Origin: Chloroflexota bacterium
GTDB lineage: Bacteria > Chloroflexota > Anaerolineae > 4572-78 > J111
Direction of reading: 5' to 3'
NCBI GenBank assembly: GCA_016860845.1
Contig: BOKF01000028.1
Location: 52,035 to 116,034 of the forward strand
Length of the DNA: 64,000 nucleotides
Shown: positions 25,100 to 34,030 of the stretch, one piece after another
How positions within the stretch are numbered: position 1 is the stretch's first letter
Layout of the letters: the number at the start of each line of letters is the position of its first letter
The notes under the pieces: generated by a model
Seen by the model: only the letters and a program-made list of their open reading frames with translations
What the model was told of the DNA's origin: nothing
The model's database searches: none
Position numbers and translations under genes: made by a program

Positions 25100-27268
25100 A
25101 TGAAAAAACTGTCTTATCTAATCTGCTTGCTCCTGCTGCTGGCCCTGCTGTTACCGGCGACCGTGGCCGCAGCCCCGCCGCAGCAAACGGGGCGAAATTA
25201 TACCGTCCAGGCCGACGATACGCTCGGCAAAATCGCCGAAAAGCAGTACGGCGATCCGCTGGCCTATACCGCCATTGTTTACTACAACAATCTCAAGGCG
25301 GCTGAAGACAGCAGCCTGACCCTGATCGAAGACCCCAACGTGGTCGAGCCTGGCTCGGTCATCTACCTGCCGACCCCCGAAGAGGCCAACGCCTTCTTGA
25401 TCGGCAACCTGCCGGAAGGCCTGTACAGCGAAGCGCCCATGCTGGCCGAGATGGTCGCCGCCGGCGAACTGCCGCCGGTCCAGGAACGCCTGCCCCAGGA
25501 ACCGCTCATCATTCCTGTAGTCGAAGAGATTGGGCAGTATGGCGGCACCCTGCGCCGCGCCTTCCTGGGGCCGTCCGACGCCAACAACTACGTCCGGGTG
25601 GTCTACGATGCGCTGGTGCGCAACTCACCCGACGGCGGCCAGGTCATTCCGCATATCGCTGCCGGTTGGGAGTCGAACCCCGAGTTCACCAGTTGGACGA
25701 TTCGCCTCCGCCGGGGGGCCAAGTGGTCTGACGGCCAGCCCTTCACCGCCGACGACATCATGTTCTGGTATAACGACATCCTGCTCAATACCGACCTGAC
25801 CCCCAAGGTATCTGGCTGGATGCTGAACAAGGATGGCACGACCGCCCTGGTCGAAAAGGTGAGCGACACCGCCGTGCGCTGGACCTACAAGCAGCCTAAC
25901 ACCACCCTCTTGTTAGAATTGGCTAACAAAGACGGGGCCGATGGCGCGCTCAACAACTTATCCTTTGTCCCGGCGCACTATATGCAGCAGTTCCACCCCA
26001 ACTACGTCTCCGAGGCGGAGTTGCAGCAAAAGGTGACCGAGGCCGGCTTTAACACCTGGGTCGAACTGTTTTCCAACAGAGTATTCGCCACCCTCAACCC
26101 CGAACGCCCGACCATGGCCGCCTGGGTGCCGGATAATTCCAGCGTGTCCGACCCGGTCTTTACCATCAAACGCAATCCCTATTACATTGGCGTTGACCCG
26201 GCCGGCAACCAACTCCCTTATCTTGACGAGGTCCGCTTCACCTTCTTTGCCGACGCCCAAGCCCTCAACCTGGCCGCTATCGCCGGTGAGTTCGACATGC
26301 AGGCCCGCCATATCAATATGTTAAACTACCCGGTCCTGGTCGAGAACGAAGCCACCAGCAACTATCGCATCGTCACCTGGTCCACCTTTGGCGGCTCGGA
26401 TGCGGCCATCACCTTTAGCCAGACCTACCAGGCTAACCCGGCCATCGCCGAGTTGCTGCGCAACAAGAGTTTCCGCATGGCTCTTTCCCACGCGCTCAAC
26501 CGCGAAGAGATCAAAGAATTGGCCTTCCTGGGCCTGGGTGAAGCTCGCCAGCCCGTACCCGCGCCCAACCATCCCTACTATCCGGGCGACGAGTATGCCT
26601 TCAGATACACCGAGTACAACCCCGACCTGGCCAACCAACTGCTCGACGAGATTGGCCTGAGCGGACGCGATGGCGAAGGCTTCCGCACCCTGCCCAACGG
26701 CGAGCGGCTGGACCTCGAACTTTCGATCGTTCCCGCCTTTGGTCCCTGGCCGGATGTGGGTCAGTTGGCTGTGCAGCAGTGGGGGCAGGTGGGGGTTCGC
26801 GCCCACGTGGAAATCCGCGAGCGCGCCCTGCACTTCCAACTGCGCGACTCCAATGACCTCATGCTGGAAATCTGGAACGAAGATACGACCGGCTTCCCCT
26901 TCACCGGCCAGCCCAAGATGGACCCGCGCAGCAGCCCGACCATCGCCTTTGCTCAACTGCACGGGCAGTGGTACCGCACCAATGGCGCCGAAGGGCTGGA
27001 ACCGCCGCCCGACATCGCTCGCATCGTCGAGATCATTGACGAGGCCAAGACTGTCAGCCGGGCTAGACAAATTGAGTTGGCCCAAGAATTGTTCCGCACC
27101 TGGGCCGACAACGTTTGGGAAATGGGGACAGTCGGCTTGACGCCGATGGTGCAAGGCGTGGTCGTCGTCAACGACAACCTGCGCAATGTACCCAGCAGCG
27201 CCGGCAACGACTGGCCGCTGCGCACCCCTGGCAACACCCGCCCGGAACAGTACTTCTTTGCGCAGTAA
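25100..27268 (+). CDS. LysM-bearing family-5 solute-binding protein
   Basis: A 722-residue exported binding protein. A signal peptide (MKKLSYLICLLLLLALLLPA, cleavage near VAAA-APP) has no lipobox Cys. Residues about 33-92 form a LysM domain (YTVQADDTLGKIAEKQYGDP to GSVIYLPT). The rest is a family-5 (peptide/nickel/oligosaccharide-type) binding protein, with YGGTLRRAFLG, IAAGWESNPEFTSWTIRLRR, GAKWSDGQPFTADDIMFWY and the later LDEIGLSGRDGEGFRTLPNG. LysM presumably holds it on peptidoglycan or on a GlcNAc polymer in place of a lipid anchor. It is the first gene of a five-gene importer. Context favours an amino-sugar oligosaccharide ligand. Confidence 0.9.
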   Translation: MKKLSYLICLLLLLALLLPATVAAAPPQQTGRNYTVQADDTLGKIAEKQYGDPLAYTAIVYYNNLKAAEDSSLTLIEDPNVVEPGSVIYLPTPEEANAFLIGNLPEGLYSEAPMLAEMVAAGELPPVQERLPQEPLIIPVVEEIGQYGGTLRRAFLGPSDANNYVRVVYDALVRNSPDGGQVIPHIAAGWESNPEFTSWTIRLRRGAKWSDGQPFTADDIMFWYNDILLNTDLTPKVSGWMLNKDGTTALVEKVSDTAVRWTYKQPNTTLLLELANKDGADGALNNLSFVPAHYMQQFHPNYVSEAELQQKVTEAGFNTWVELFSNRVFATLNPERPTMAAWVPDNSSVSDPVFTIKRNPYYIGVDPAGNQLPYLDEVRFTFFADAQALNLAAIAGEFDMQARHINMLNYPVLVENEATSNYRIVTWSTFGGSDAAITFSQTYQANPAIAELLRNKSFRMALSHALNREEIKELAFLGLGEARQPVPAPNHPYYPGDEYAFRYTEYNPDLANQLLDEIGLSGRDGEGFRTLPNGERLDLELSIVPAFGPWPDVGQLAVQQWGQVGVRAHVEIRERALHFQLRDSNDLMLEIWNEDTTGFPFTGQPKMDPRSSPTIAFAQLHGQWYRTNGAEGLEPPPDIARIVEIIDEAKTVSRARQIELAQELFRTWADNVWEMGTVGLTPMVQGVVVVNDNLRNVPSSAGNDWPLRTPGNTRPEQYFFAQ

Positions 27269-27282
27269 TAGTTCATGATTAA

Positions 27283-27311
27283 GTAGGGGCAGGGCTTGTC
27301 CCTGCCCCTAC
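27283..27311. repeat. GTAGGGGCAGGG palindromic element
   Basis: GTAGGGGCAGGG (27283-27294), loop CTTGT, CCCTGCCCCTAC (27300-27311): a perfect 12-bp stem between the binding-protein and permease genes. It could reduce read-through and so set the excess of binding protein over permease. A related GTAGGGGCGATT palindrome lies inside a coding region at 48450. Confidence 0.8.
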
Positions 27312-27325
27312 CCAGGGGTGGTTAT

Positions 27326-28315
27326 ATGCTCCAATATATCATCAAGCGGCTTCTCCTGTTACCCTTCCTGGTCTTTATTTTTTCGGTCATGTCCTTTGCC
27401 CTGATCCAGGCTCCGCCCGGCGATTTTCTGACCAGCTACCTGGCCGACCTGGCCGCGTCCGGCTCCTCCATGGACCAGACCCAAATTGACGCGCTGCGCC
27501 AGCAGTACGGCCTGGATCAGCCTATGCATGTTCAATATTTCCGCTGGGTCGGCAATATTCTGCAAGGCAACCTGGGCGTGTCGCTCGACTGGAAGCGGCC
27601 TAATGCCGAACTGATTGGGGAACGGCTGCTGCTGACGGTGCTTCTGGGCCTGTTCACCTTTCTGTTTACCTGGGCTGTCGCCATTCCTATCGGTATCTTC
27701 TCGGCGACCCACCAGTACTCCTTCTTTGATTATTTCTTTACGCTCTTTAATTACATCGGCGTCGCCACGCCCAGCTTTATGACCGCCCTGGTGCTGATGT
27801 GGCTGGCCTTTTCCTATTTCGGCATCAGCGTCACCGGCCTGTTTTCGTCGCAGTATGTGGATGCGCCCTGGAGCTGGGGCCGGGTGGGAGACTTACTGGC
27901 GCACATCTGGCTGCCGATGGTCATTTTGGGCATGGACGGCACCGCCCGGCTGGCCCGGATTGTCCGGGCTAACCTGCTGGACGAACTCAAAAAGCCCTAC
28001 ATGGAAATGGCCCGGGCCAAGGGGCTGCCGGAGTGGAAGCTGGTCCTCAAGTACCCGGTCCGTTTGGCCATAAATCCGCTGATCAGCACCATCGGCTGGT
28101 ATTTGCCCTACATCTTTTCCGGCAGTGTCGTCGTCGCAACGGTGATGAACCTGCCGACGATTGGGCCGTTGTTGCTGCGGGCATTGATCGGCCAGGATAT
28201 GTACCTGGCCGGCATCATCATCCTGATTTTCTGCTGCCTGGCGATTATCGGCACGCTGTTATCCGATATTTTGCTGGCCTGGCTCGACCCGCGCATTCGG
28301 ATGGAGGAGGCCTAA
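27326..28315 (+). CDS. ABC transporter permease (DppB/OppB type)
   Basis: A 329-residue inner-membrane permease starting MLQYIIKRLLLLPFLVFIFS, the standard DppB N-terminus. About six membrane spans are present, with the EAA-type loop ELKKPYMEMARAKGLPEWKL that contacts the ATPases. The ATG at 27326 is preferred to an upstream one at 27296, which lies in the palindromic element. It pairs with the next gene as the second permease subunit. Confidence 0.93.
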   Translation: MLQYIIKRLLLLPFLVFIFSVMSFALIQAPPGDFLTSYLADLAASGSSMDQTQIDALRQQYGLDQPMHVQYFRWVGNILQGNLGVSLDWKRPNAELIGERLLLTVLLGLFTFLFTWAVAIPIGIFSATHQYSFFDYFFTLFNYIGVATPSFMTALVLMWLAFSYFGISVTGLFSSQYVDAPWSWGRVGDLLAHIWLPMVILGMDGTARLARIVRANLLDELKKPYMEMARAKGLPEWKLVLKYPVRLAINPLISTIGWYLPYIFSGSVVVATVMNLPTIGPLLLRALIGQDMYLAGIIILIFCCLAIIGTLLSDILLAWLDPRIRMEEA

Positions 28316-28318
28316 GCC

Positions 28319-29488
28319 ATGTCCTCTCTGACCGATCCTCAAGTTGTCCCTCCCCCTGCTCCCGTCGCCGGCACTGGGGCGATCATCGTTCCGCCCGATA
28401 AGGCCGAAGCGATTTATATCGCCCCCAACTGGAAACTGGTCTGGTGGCGGTTCAAAAAACACCGTCTGGCCGTCTTTTGCGCCGGCATTGTCAGTATCAT
28501 TGTCATCGTCGGCCTGTTCCCGGATTTTTTCAGCCTGCAAGACCCCCAACTGACCAGCGCCACCCAATCCTTTATTCCGGTGCAGCGGCTGCACTTCTTC
28601 AGCGAGGACGGTTTTAGCCCGTTTGTGTACGGCATTGAAGGGGCGCGCAATACCAAAACGCTGCGCATGGAGTGGAAGATCGACGAGTCAAAAAGGCTGC
28701 CGGTGCGCTTTTTTGCCCACGGTTATCCTTATAAGCTGCTTGGCCTGATCCCAACCGACATTCACCTGCTGGGGGCAGACGGCCCCGCCGCCGCCGGCAA
28801 CATCCACCTGCTCGGCACCGACCGGCTGGGCCGCGATCAGTGGTCGCGCCTGATGCACGGCACGCGCGTCTCCTTGTCTATCGGCCTGGTGGCAGTGATC
28901 ATGAGCATTTTCCTGGGCGTCCTGCTGGGCGGGATTTCCGGCTACTTTGGCGGTATCGTTGATTTGATCATCCAGCGGCTGATCGAACTGCTGCAATCGC
29001 TGCCGCCTATTCCCATCTGGATGGCCCTGACCGCCTCGCTGCCCAAGGAATGGACCGTGCAGCAGGTTTACTTTGCCATTACCATCATTCTCTCGCTCAT
29101 CGGCTGGACCACCCTGGGCCGAGAAGTGCGTGGCCGTTTCCTGGCCCTGCGCGAAGAGGATTTTGTGATCGCCGCCCAGTTGGCCGGGTGCAGCCAGTTG
29201 CGCGTCATCTTCCGGCACATGGTTCCGACCATGACCAGCCACATTATCGCCGTCAGCACCCTGGCCATCCCGGCCATGATCATCAATGAAACTTTCTTGA
29301 GCTTCCTGGGGTTGGGACTGCGGCCGCCGGCCATCAGTTGGGGCGTGCTGCTGCAAGAGGCCCAAAATTTACAGTCTATCGCCCTGGCCCCCTGGCTGCT
29401 CTTACCCGGCCTGGCCGTGATTATCACCGTGCTATCGCTCAACATCCTGGGCGATGGCCTGCGCGATGCCGCTGATCCGTATAGTTAG
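28319..29488 (+). CDS. ABC transporter permease (DppC/OppC type)
   Basis: A 389-residue permease, longer than usual because of an extended N-terminus (about 45 residues before the first span) and an extracytoplasmic insert (about residues 80-165). It has the DppC hallmark HLLGTDRLGRDQWSRLMHGTRVSL and the ATPase-contact loop LREEDFVIAAQLAGCSQLRVI. It follows the first permease by 3 bases. Confidence 0.93.
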   Translation: MSSLTDPQVVPPPAPVAGTGAIIVPPDKAEAIYIAPNWKLVWWRFKKHRLAVFCAGIVSIIVIVGLFPDFFSLQDPQLTSATQSFIPVQRLHFFSEDGFSPFVYGIEGARNTKTLRMEWKIDESKRLPVRFFAHGYPYKLLGLIPTDIHLLGADGPAAAGNIHLLGTDRLGRDQWSRLMHGTRVSLSIGLVAVIMSIFLGVLLGGISGYFGGIVDLIIQRLIELLQSLPPIPIWMALTASLPKEWTVQQVYFAITIILSLIGWTTLGREVRGRFLALREEDFVIAAQLAGCSQLRVIFRHMVPTMTSHIIAVSTLAIPAMIINETFLSFLGLGLRPPAISWGVLLQEAQNLQSIALAPWLLLPGLAVIITVLSLNILGDGLRDAADPYS

Positions 29489-29489
29489 A

Positions 29490-29622
29490 CAGGATTTACG
29501 CATGTCATTCTGAACGGAGCATAGCGGAGTGAAGAATCCCTCTAAGGTACGCTTGCAAGAGCACGTATTCAGAGATTTTTCGCTCCTTCGTCGCTCAAAA
29601 TGACATGATTTGCGTAAGTCCT
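29490..29622. repeat. TGTCATTCTGAA-type dispersed element, copy 2, nested
   Basis: The core runs 29501-29607 (CATGTCATTCTGAACGG to AAAATGACATG) and parallels the element at 21449-21548. It is itself enclosed by an outer inverted repeat, CAGGATTTACGCA (from about 29490) with TGCGTAAGTCCTG (to about 29622), one mismatch. The element splits the importer operon between permease and ATPase genes. Confidence 0.8.
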
Positions 29623-29637
29623 GGTTAGAGATAAATT

Positions 29638-30675
29638 ATGAATAACCAACAACCCTACCTATCCGTCCGCAACATGCAAACCCACTTCATCCTGGACGAA
29701 GGCGTCGTCAAAGCGGTGGATGGAATTAGCTTTGATGTTTATCCCGGCCAGGTGGTCGGCATTGTCGGCGAGAGCGGCTGCGGCAAGAGTGTGGCCATCA
29801 AATCGGTACTGGGCATCATCGAAAAACCGGGCCGGATTGTTGGCGGCGAGATTTTACTCCGCCGTCAGGCTGGCGGCAACGGCCACGGGGACAGTGAGGT
29901 TATTGATCTGGCTAAGCTGGACGCCCACGGCCAGGAGATGCGCTCGATCCGTGGGGCCGAAATTGCCCTGATTCCGCAAGAGCCGATGGCCTCGTTTAGC
30001 CCGGTCCACACCATCGGCAACCAGATTGTCGAGACGATCCTGCTGCACCAGCCGGTTGGCAAACAGGAGGCCGAGCGCATCGCCGTCGAGCGGCTGCGGG
30101 AAGTCGGCGTGCCCAGCCCCGAGCAGCGGCTCAATGCCTACTCCTGGGAACTCAGCGGCGGGCTGCGCCAGCGGGCGATGATCGCCATGGCCCTCTCGTG
30201 CAATCCCCGGCTGCTCATCGCCGACGAGCCGACCACGGCGATTGACGTGACCACCCAGGCCCAGGTGCTCAACCTATTGCGCTCCTTGCAGCAGCAGCAT
30301 AATATGTCCATCATCTTTATCACCCACGATCTGGGGGTTATCGCCCAGATTGCCGATTATGTGGTGGTGATGTACCTGGGCCGGGTGATGGAAACCGGGC
30401 CGATAGACGACATCTTTCACGCGCCCAAACATCCGTATACCAAGGCGCTGCTCAAGTCAATTCCCAGCATCCAGGCCAAAGCGCGTACGCCGCTGCCGAC
30501 CATCGAGGGGTCCATCCCGCACCCGTTCAATCGCCCGGAGGGCTGCCCCTTTTATCCGCGCTGCCCCGACTTTATGCCCGGTACGTGCGACCAGCGCACG
30601 CCCGAAGTACAGCCGGTCAATGAACGGCAATCCGTCAGTTGCTTTTTATATCACACGGTGGCTGACAAAACCTAA
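29638..30675 (+). CDS. ABC transporter ATP-binding protein (DppD/OppD type)
   Basis: A 345-residue ATPase. Walker A is GESGCGKSV (about residues 43-51), the signature LSGGLRQRAMIAMAL is an accepted variant, Walker B is LLIADEPTTAID and the H-loop FITHDLGV. The C-terminus has the oligopeptide-transporter extension with Cys pattern CPFYPRCPDFMPGTCD. It powers the importer together with the DppF-type partner. Confidence 0.95.
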   Translation: MNNQQPYLSVRNMQTHFILDEGVVKAVDGISFDVYPGQVVGIVGESGCGKSVAIKSVLGIIEKPGRIVGGEILLRRQAGGNGHGDSEVIDLAKLDAHGQEMRSIRGAEIALIPQEPMASFSPVHTIGNQIVETILLHQPVGKQEAERIAVERLREVGVPSPEQRLNAYSWELSGGLRQRAMIAMALSCNPRLLIADEPTTAIDVTTQAQVLNLLRSLQQQHNMSIIFITHDLGVIAQIADYVVVMYLGRVMETGPIDDIFHAPKHPYTKALLKSIPSIQAKARTPLPTIEGSIPHPFNRPEGCPFYPRCPDFMPGTCDQRTPEVQPVNERQSVSCFLYHTVADKT

Positions 30676-30684
30676 ATGATTTCG

Positions 30685-30746
30685 CCGGGATTGGGGGATT
30701 AGGAGATTTTTCTTTAATTTTTTATCCCCAAATCCCCTAATCCCGG
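30685..30746. repeat. GGGATT/AATCCC palindromic element
   Basis: CCGGGATT (30685-30692) pairs with AATCCCGG (30739-30746), with further imperfect pairing of GGGGATTAGGAGATTT and AAATCCCCTAATCC. It lies between the two ATPase genes. Confidence 0.65.
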
Positions 30747-30773
30747 CCCAATCAGCCCAGAACCGAGGTAATC

Positions 30774-31829
30774 GTGTTGAATACAACCTCAAACGGCCAG
30801 AAACTTCTGGAAGTCAACAACCTAAAAAAATACTTTCCCATCAAAAAGGGGTTTCTCAGAAAAGTCGTGGGCCACGTTCGCGCCGTGGATGATGTCAGCT
30901 TCTACGTCAACGAAGGCGAAACGTTGGGCCTGGTAGGCGAGAGCGGCTGCGGCAAAACGACCACCGCCCGCTGCATTCTGCGGGCGCTTCACCCAACCAG
31001 CGGCGAGATTCGTTTCCACACCCAGGATAACCGCCTGGTTGACATCGCCGCCCTGTCCAGGGCCGAAATCCGGCCTCTCCGCCGCGAGATGCAGATGATT
31101 TTTCAAGATCCGTTTGCCTCGCTCAACCCGCGCATGAACCTGCTCGACATCGTCGGCGAGCCGCTGCTGGTCAACGGCGTCACCAATCGCCGCGAGCGCA
31201 CCGAGCGGGTGGCCGAGATGCTGCGCCTGGTTGGACTGCGGCCGGAATACATGCGCCGCTATCCCCATGCTTTTAGCGGCGGTCAGCGCCAGCGCATTGT
31301 CATTGCCCGCGCCCTGGCCCTGCACCCCCGCCTGGTGGTCGCCGACGAGCCGGTGTCGGCCCTGGATGTGTCGGTGCAGGCGCAGGTGCTGAACCTGCTG
31401 CTGGAGCTGCAGCAGAGACTTCACCTAACCTACCTCTTTGTGGCCCACGATTTGAGCGTGGTCAAGCACATCAGCGACCGGGTGGCTGTGATGTACGTCG
31501 GCAAAATCGTCGAGATGGCCCCGACCGAGGAAATCTTTAACGCACCCCGGCATCCCTACACCTCGGCCTTGCTGTCAGCCGTGCCAGTAGCCGACCCACG
31601 CATCCGCTCCCAGATGACGCCGCTCAAAGGGGAGGTTCCCAGCCCGGCCAATCCGCCGTCCGGCTGTTACTTCCATCCTCGCTGCCCTTATGTTGTTGAT
31701 ATTTGCCGCACCCAGGCGCCGCCATTAGAGGAAATCTCGCCGCAGCATTACGTTAGTTGCCACCGCGCCAGCGAGTTAAAACTGGCCGGCCTTGGCCAAA
31801 GCGCGAGTAGTTCTACAGAATCATCTTAA
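30774..31829 (+). CDS. ABC transporter ATP-binding protein (DppF/OppF type)
   Basis: A 351-residue ATPase with an initial [18 protein letters not shown] typical of DppF, Walker [10 protein letters not shown] (about 61-69), signature [16 protein letters not shown], Walker [16 protein letters not shown]-loop [11 protein letters not shown] and the C-terminal [14 protein letters not shown] extension. The start is a GTG at 30774 after ACCGAGGT; a TTG directly follows it. It completes the importer. Confidence 0.95.
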   Translation: MLNTTSNGQKLLEVNNLKKYFPIKKGFLRKVVGHVRAVDDVSFYVNEGETLGLVGESGCGKTTTARCILRALHPTSGEIRFHTQDNRLVDIAALSRAEIRPLRREMQMIFQDPFASLNPRMNLLDIVGEPLLVNGVTNRRERTERVAEMLRLVGLRPEYMRRYPHAFSGGQRQRIVIARALALHPRLVVADEPVSALDVSVQAQVLNLLLELQQRLHLTYLFVAHDLSVVKHISDRVAVMYVGKIVEMAPTEEIFNAPRHPYTSALLSAVPVADPRIRSQMTPLKGEVPSPANPPSGCYFHPRCPYVVDICRTQAPPLEEISPQHYVSCHRASELKLAGLGQSASSSTESS

Positions 31830-31854
31830 AACAAGACAAGGGGGAATGATTGTT

Positions 31855-32913
31855 ATGACCACACCCTGGCAGCGCTTTAAACAAGCGGCCCGCCTGGAAG
31901 AACCGGATCGGGTTCCGGTAGCTTTTATTGTTGACAGCCCCTGGCTGCCCGGCTATGCCGGCATCCATACCCTGGATTTCTTCTTGCTGCCGGATAAGTG
32001 GCTGGAAATCCACAAGGGCTTGTTGGATCGTTTTCCTGACGCCGTTTGGATACCGGGTTTTTGGGTGGAGTACGGCATGGCCGCCGAACCGTCTGCCTTT
32101 GGGGCGCGGGTTCATTTTCACGAGGATAGACCTCCTTCCATCGAGCCGGTTACCACCGACATATCCCTCTGGGCCGATGTGCCTGCCGCCGATCCCTATG
32201 AAGATGGCTATATGCCCCTGGCCCTGCGCTTGTACAAACACGCCGAAGAACGGCTGCAAGCGGAAGGGTTGGGGATAAACATGGTCGCTGCCCGCGGTCC
32301 CATGGTCACTGCCGGCTGGATTATGGGCATCACCGACTTGATGACCGGGCTGATTACCCATCCTAAAGAAATCAGCCGCTTTTTAGACACGCTGACCACG
32401 ACGATCATTCGCTGGCTGCACGCCCAACTGGAGCAAATCCGCCAGCCGGAAGGCATCATGCTGCTGGACGACATTGTGGGCATGATTTCCGTAAATCACT
32501 ACAATGAGTTTGTCGCGCCGCTGCTCCGCCGCATTTTTGATGAATTTGAGGGGCTGATCCGTATTTATCACAACGACACGCCCTGCGCGCACCTTTATCC
32601 GGCCATGGCCGAGGCCAACTTCGATGTCTTCAATTTTACCCACAAGGCAGATATTGCGACCGTCAAAGCTCAAATGGGGCACCGGGTGGCCATGATGGGC
32701 AATGTCCCACCCCTGGAAATCGCGGTGCGGGAAACGCCCCAGGTGGTGGCAGAATGGTCTAAATCCTGCCTGGATAAGGCTGCCCCTGGCGGCGGCATGA
32801 TCCTGTCGGTGGGCGGCGGCGTTTCGCCGGGAACACCGGCGGCCAGCCTGGACGCCATGCTCGCCGCAGCTCGAACCTGGACAGCGCCAGCACTGACGCC
32901 GGGTATCAGTTGA
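31855..32913 (+). CDS. URO-D superfamily protein 1
   Basis: A 352-residue TIM-barrel protein of the uroporphyrinogen decarboxylase/corrinoid methyltransferase superfamily. It has MTTPWQRFKQAARLEEPDRV at the start, LLDDIVGMIS, IYHNDTPCAHLYPAMAEANF, NFTHKADIATVKAQMG, MMGNVPPLEIAVRETPQVVA and a C-terminal GGGMILSVGGGVSPGTPAAS. Only part of the HxC..C zinc pattern of methyltransferases is seen (HNDTPC). The ATG at 31855 has AAGGGGG 10 bases upstream. It is the first of three related genes after the importer. A role in haem synthesis is unlikely given the context; true function unknown. Confidence 0.8.
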   Translation: MTTPWQRFKQAARLEEPDRVPVAFIVDSPWLPGYAGIHTLDFFLLPDKWLEIHKGLLDRFPDAVWIPGFWVEYGMAAEPSAFGARVHFHEDRPPSIEPVTTDISLWADVPAADPYEDGYMPLALRLYKHAEERLQAEGLGINMVAARGPMVTAGWIMGITDLMTGLITHPKEISRFLDTLTTTIIRWLHAQLEQIRQPEGIMLLDDIVGMISVNHYNEFVAPLLRRIFDEFEGLIRIYHNDTPCAHLYPAMAEANFDVFNFTHKADIATVKAQMGHRVAMMGNVPPLEIAVRETPQVVAEWSKSCLDKAAPGGGMILSVGGGVSPGTPAASLDAMLAAARTWTAPALTPGIS

Positions 32914-32937
32914 GAAATTACAGAAAACGTAGTGGTT

Positions 32938-34008
32938 ATGTCGCCGCTCGCCGCTCAAGAATTTTTGCCGGTAGAACTCGTTTTTAATCCCAACTGGTGG
33001 TATCATACCGCCGGCATCTCTTTCGACCCGTCATTCTACTTTGACAGCGCAATGCGCCTCAAGAATGATGTCATCATGCGGCGGGTATTATATGAACGAT
33101 TTGGTGAGCTGGGGCTGGGTGAGGAGTCGCCTCACCCTCGGCCCATCATTGGTTCCTTGCATGTGGCGGGCGGCTTTATCATCCCTGCCCTGCTTGGCGC
33201 GGAAGTAAGTTTTGCTGCCAATGCTGCGCCCCAGCCCAAGCCCCTTAACCTCAACCTTGAGCAGATCGAAGCGCTGGAAAAGCCCGATTTTCGAGAAACC
33301 TGGCCGCTGAATCAATTCATTACCCAGATGGATGCGCTGGAGGGAGAATACGGCTACCTGGTGGGTGACATGAATACCGACGGCCTATTGAACGTCGCCT
33401 ACCATTTATACGGACAGCAGCTTTTTTTTGACTTCTATGATAACCCCGGCCGGGTACGGCGTCTGCTTAATTTGATTGGCGAGCTGATCGTAGATGTGGC
33501 TTTATACCTACGCGAGCGCACAGGAAGTTGTTCGATCTCGGTCAATCGGATGGTTGAGCGGGTCAATCCGAGCCTCTTTTTACATGGCAATTGTTCGGTT
33601 CAGATGATCTCACCGGAGAGTTATCGCCAGCTTGACTTGCCGGTTGAGCAGCGCATGGCCGAACGGATTCAACCCTTTGGCGTGCATCACTGCGGAAGCA
33701 ACATGCATCTTATCGCCCCCGTCTATGCCGAACTACCGACAGTTTTCTTCGACGTGGGCTGGGGGTCGGATGTGGCGCGCTGCCGTGAGGCGCTGCCCGG
33801 GGCCTTTTTCAATCTGCGCCTCAGCCCGGTCCGCATGCTCCGTTGTTCCGCCGCTGAGATCGCTGAAGATACCGAAAAACTGTTACTGGCAGCCGGCCCC
33901 CTGGAACGGGCCGGGGTGTGTTGCATCAACATGGATTGCGGCACGCCCGACGAGAATATCTTGGCCATGTTTGAGGTGGTGCAGCGTTACCGCCGCTACG
34001 GGGCCTAG
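32938..34008 (+). CDS. URO-D/corrinoid-methyltransferase-like protein 2
   Basis: A 356-residue relative of the preceding protein. It keeps the H-x-C motif GVHHCGSNMHL (about residue 241) and a later Cys in INMDCGTPDEN, matching the zinc-binding H-x-C...C arrangement of methylcobamide methyltransferases (MtaA/MtbA type, from memory). Openers are FNPNWWYHTAGISFD and PIIGSLHVAGGF. Start codon choice is between GTG 32932 and ATG 32938; no clear ribosome-binding site. It follows gene 1 by about 25 bases and belongs to the same operon. Confidence 0.75.
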   Translation: MSPLAAQEFLPVELVFNPNWWYHTAGISFDPSFYFDSAMRLKNDVIMRRVLYERFGELGLGEESPHPRPIIGSLHVAGGFIIPALLGAEVSFAANAAPQPKPLNLNLEQIEALEKPDFRETWPLNQFITQMDALEGEYGYLVGDMNTDGLLNVAYHLYGQQLFFDFYDNPGRVRRLLNLIGELIVDVALYLRERTGSCSISVNRMVERVNPSLFLHGNCSVQMISPESYRQLDLPVEQRMAERIQPFGVHHCGSNMHLIAPVYAELPTVFFDVGWGSDVARCREALPGAFFNLRLSPVRMLRCSAAEIAEDTEKLLLAAGPLERAGVCCINMDCGTPDENILAMFEVVQRYRRYGA

Positions 34009-34030
34009 CATCAATTGTGGAGACTCTTCG

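Noticed and set aside
26321..27154. A 277-codon reverse frame within the binding-protein gene
   Set aside because: Antisense shadow of a strongly supported coding region, without domain features or a ribosome-binding site.
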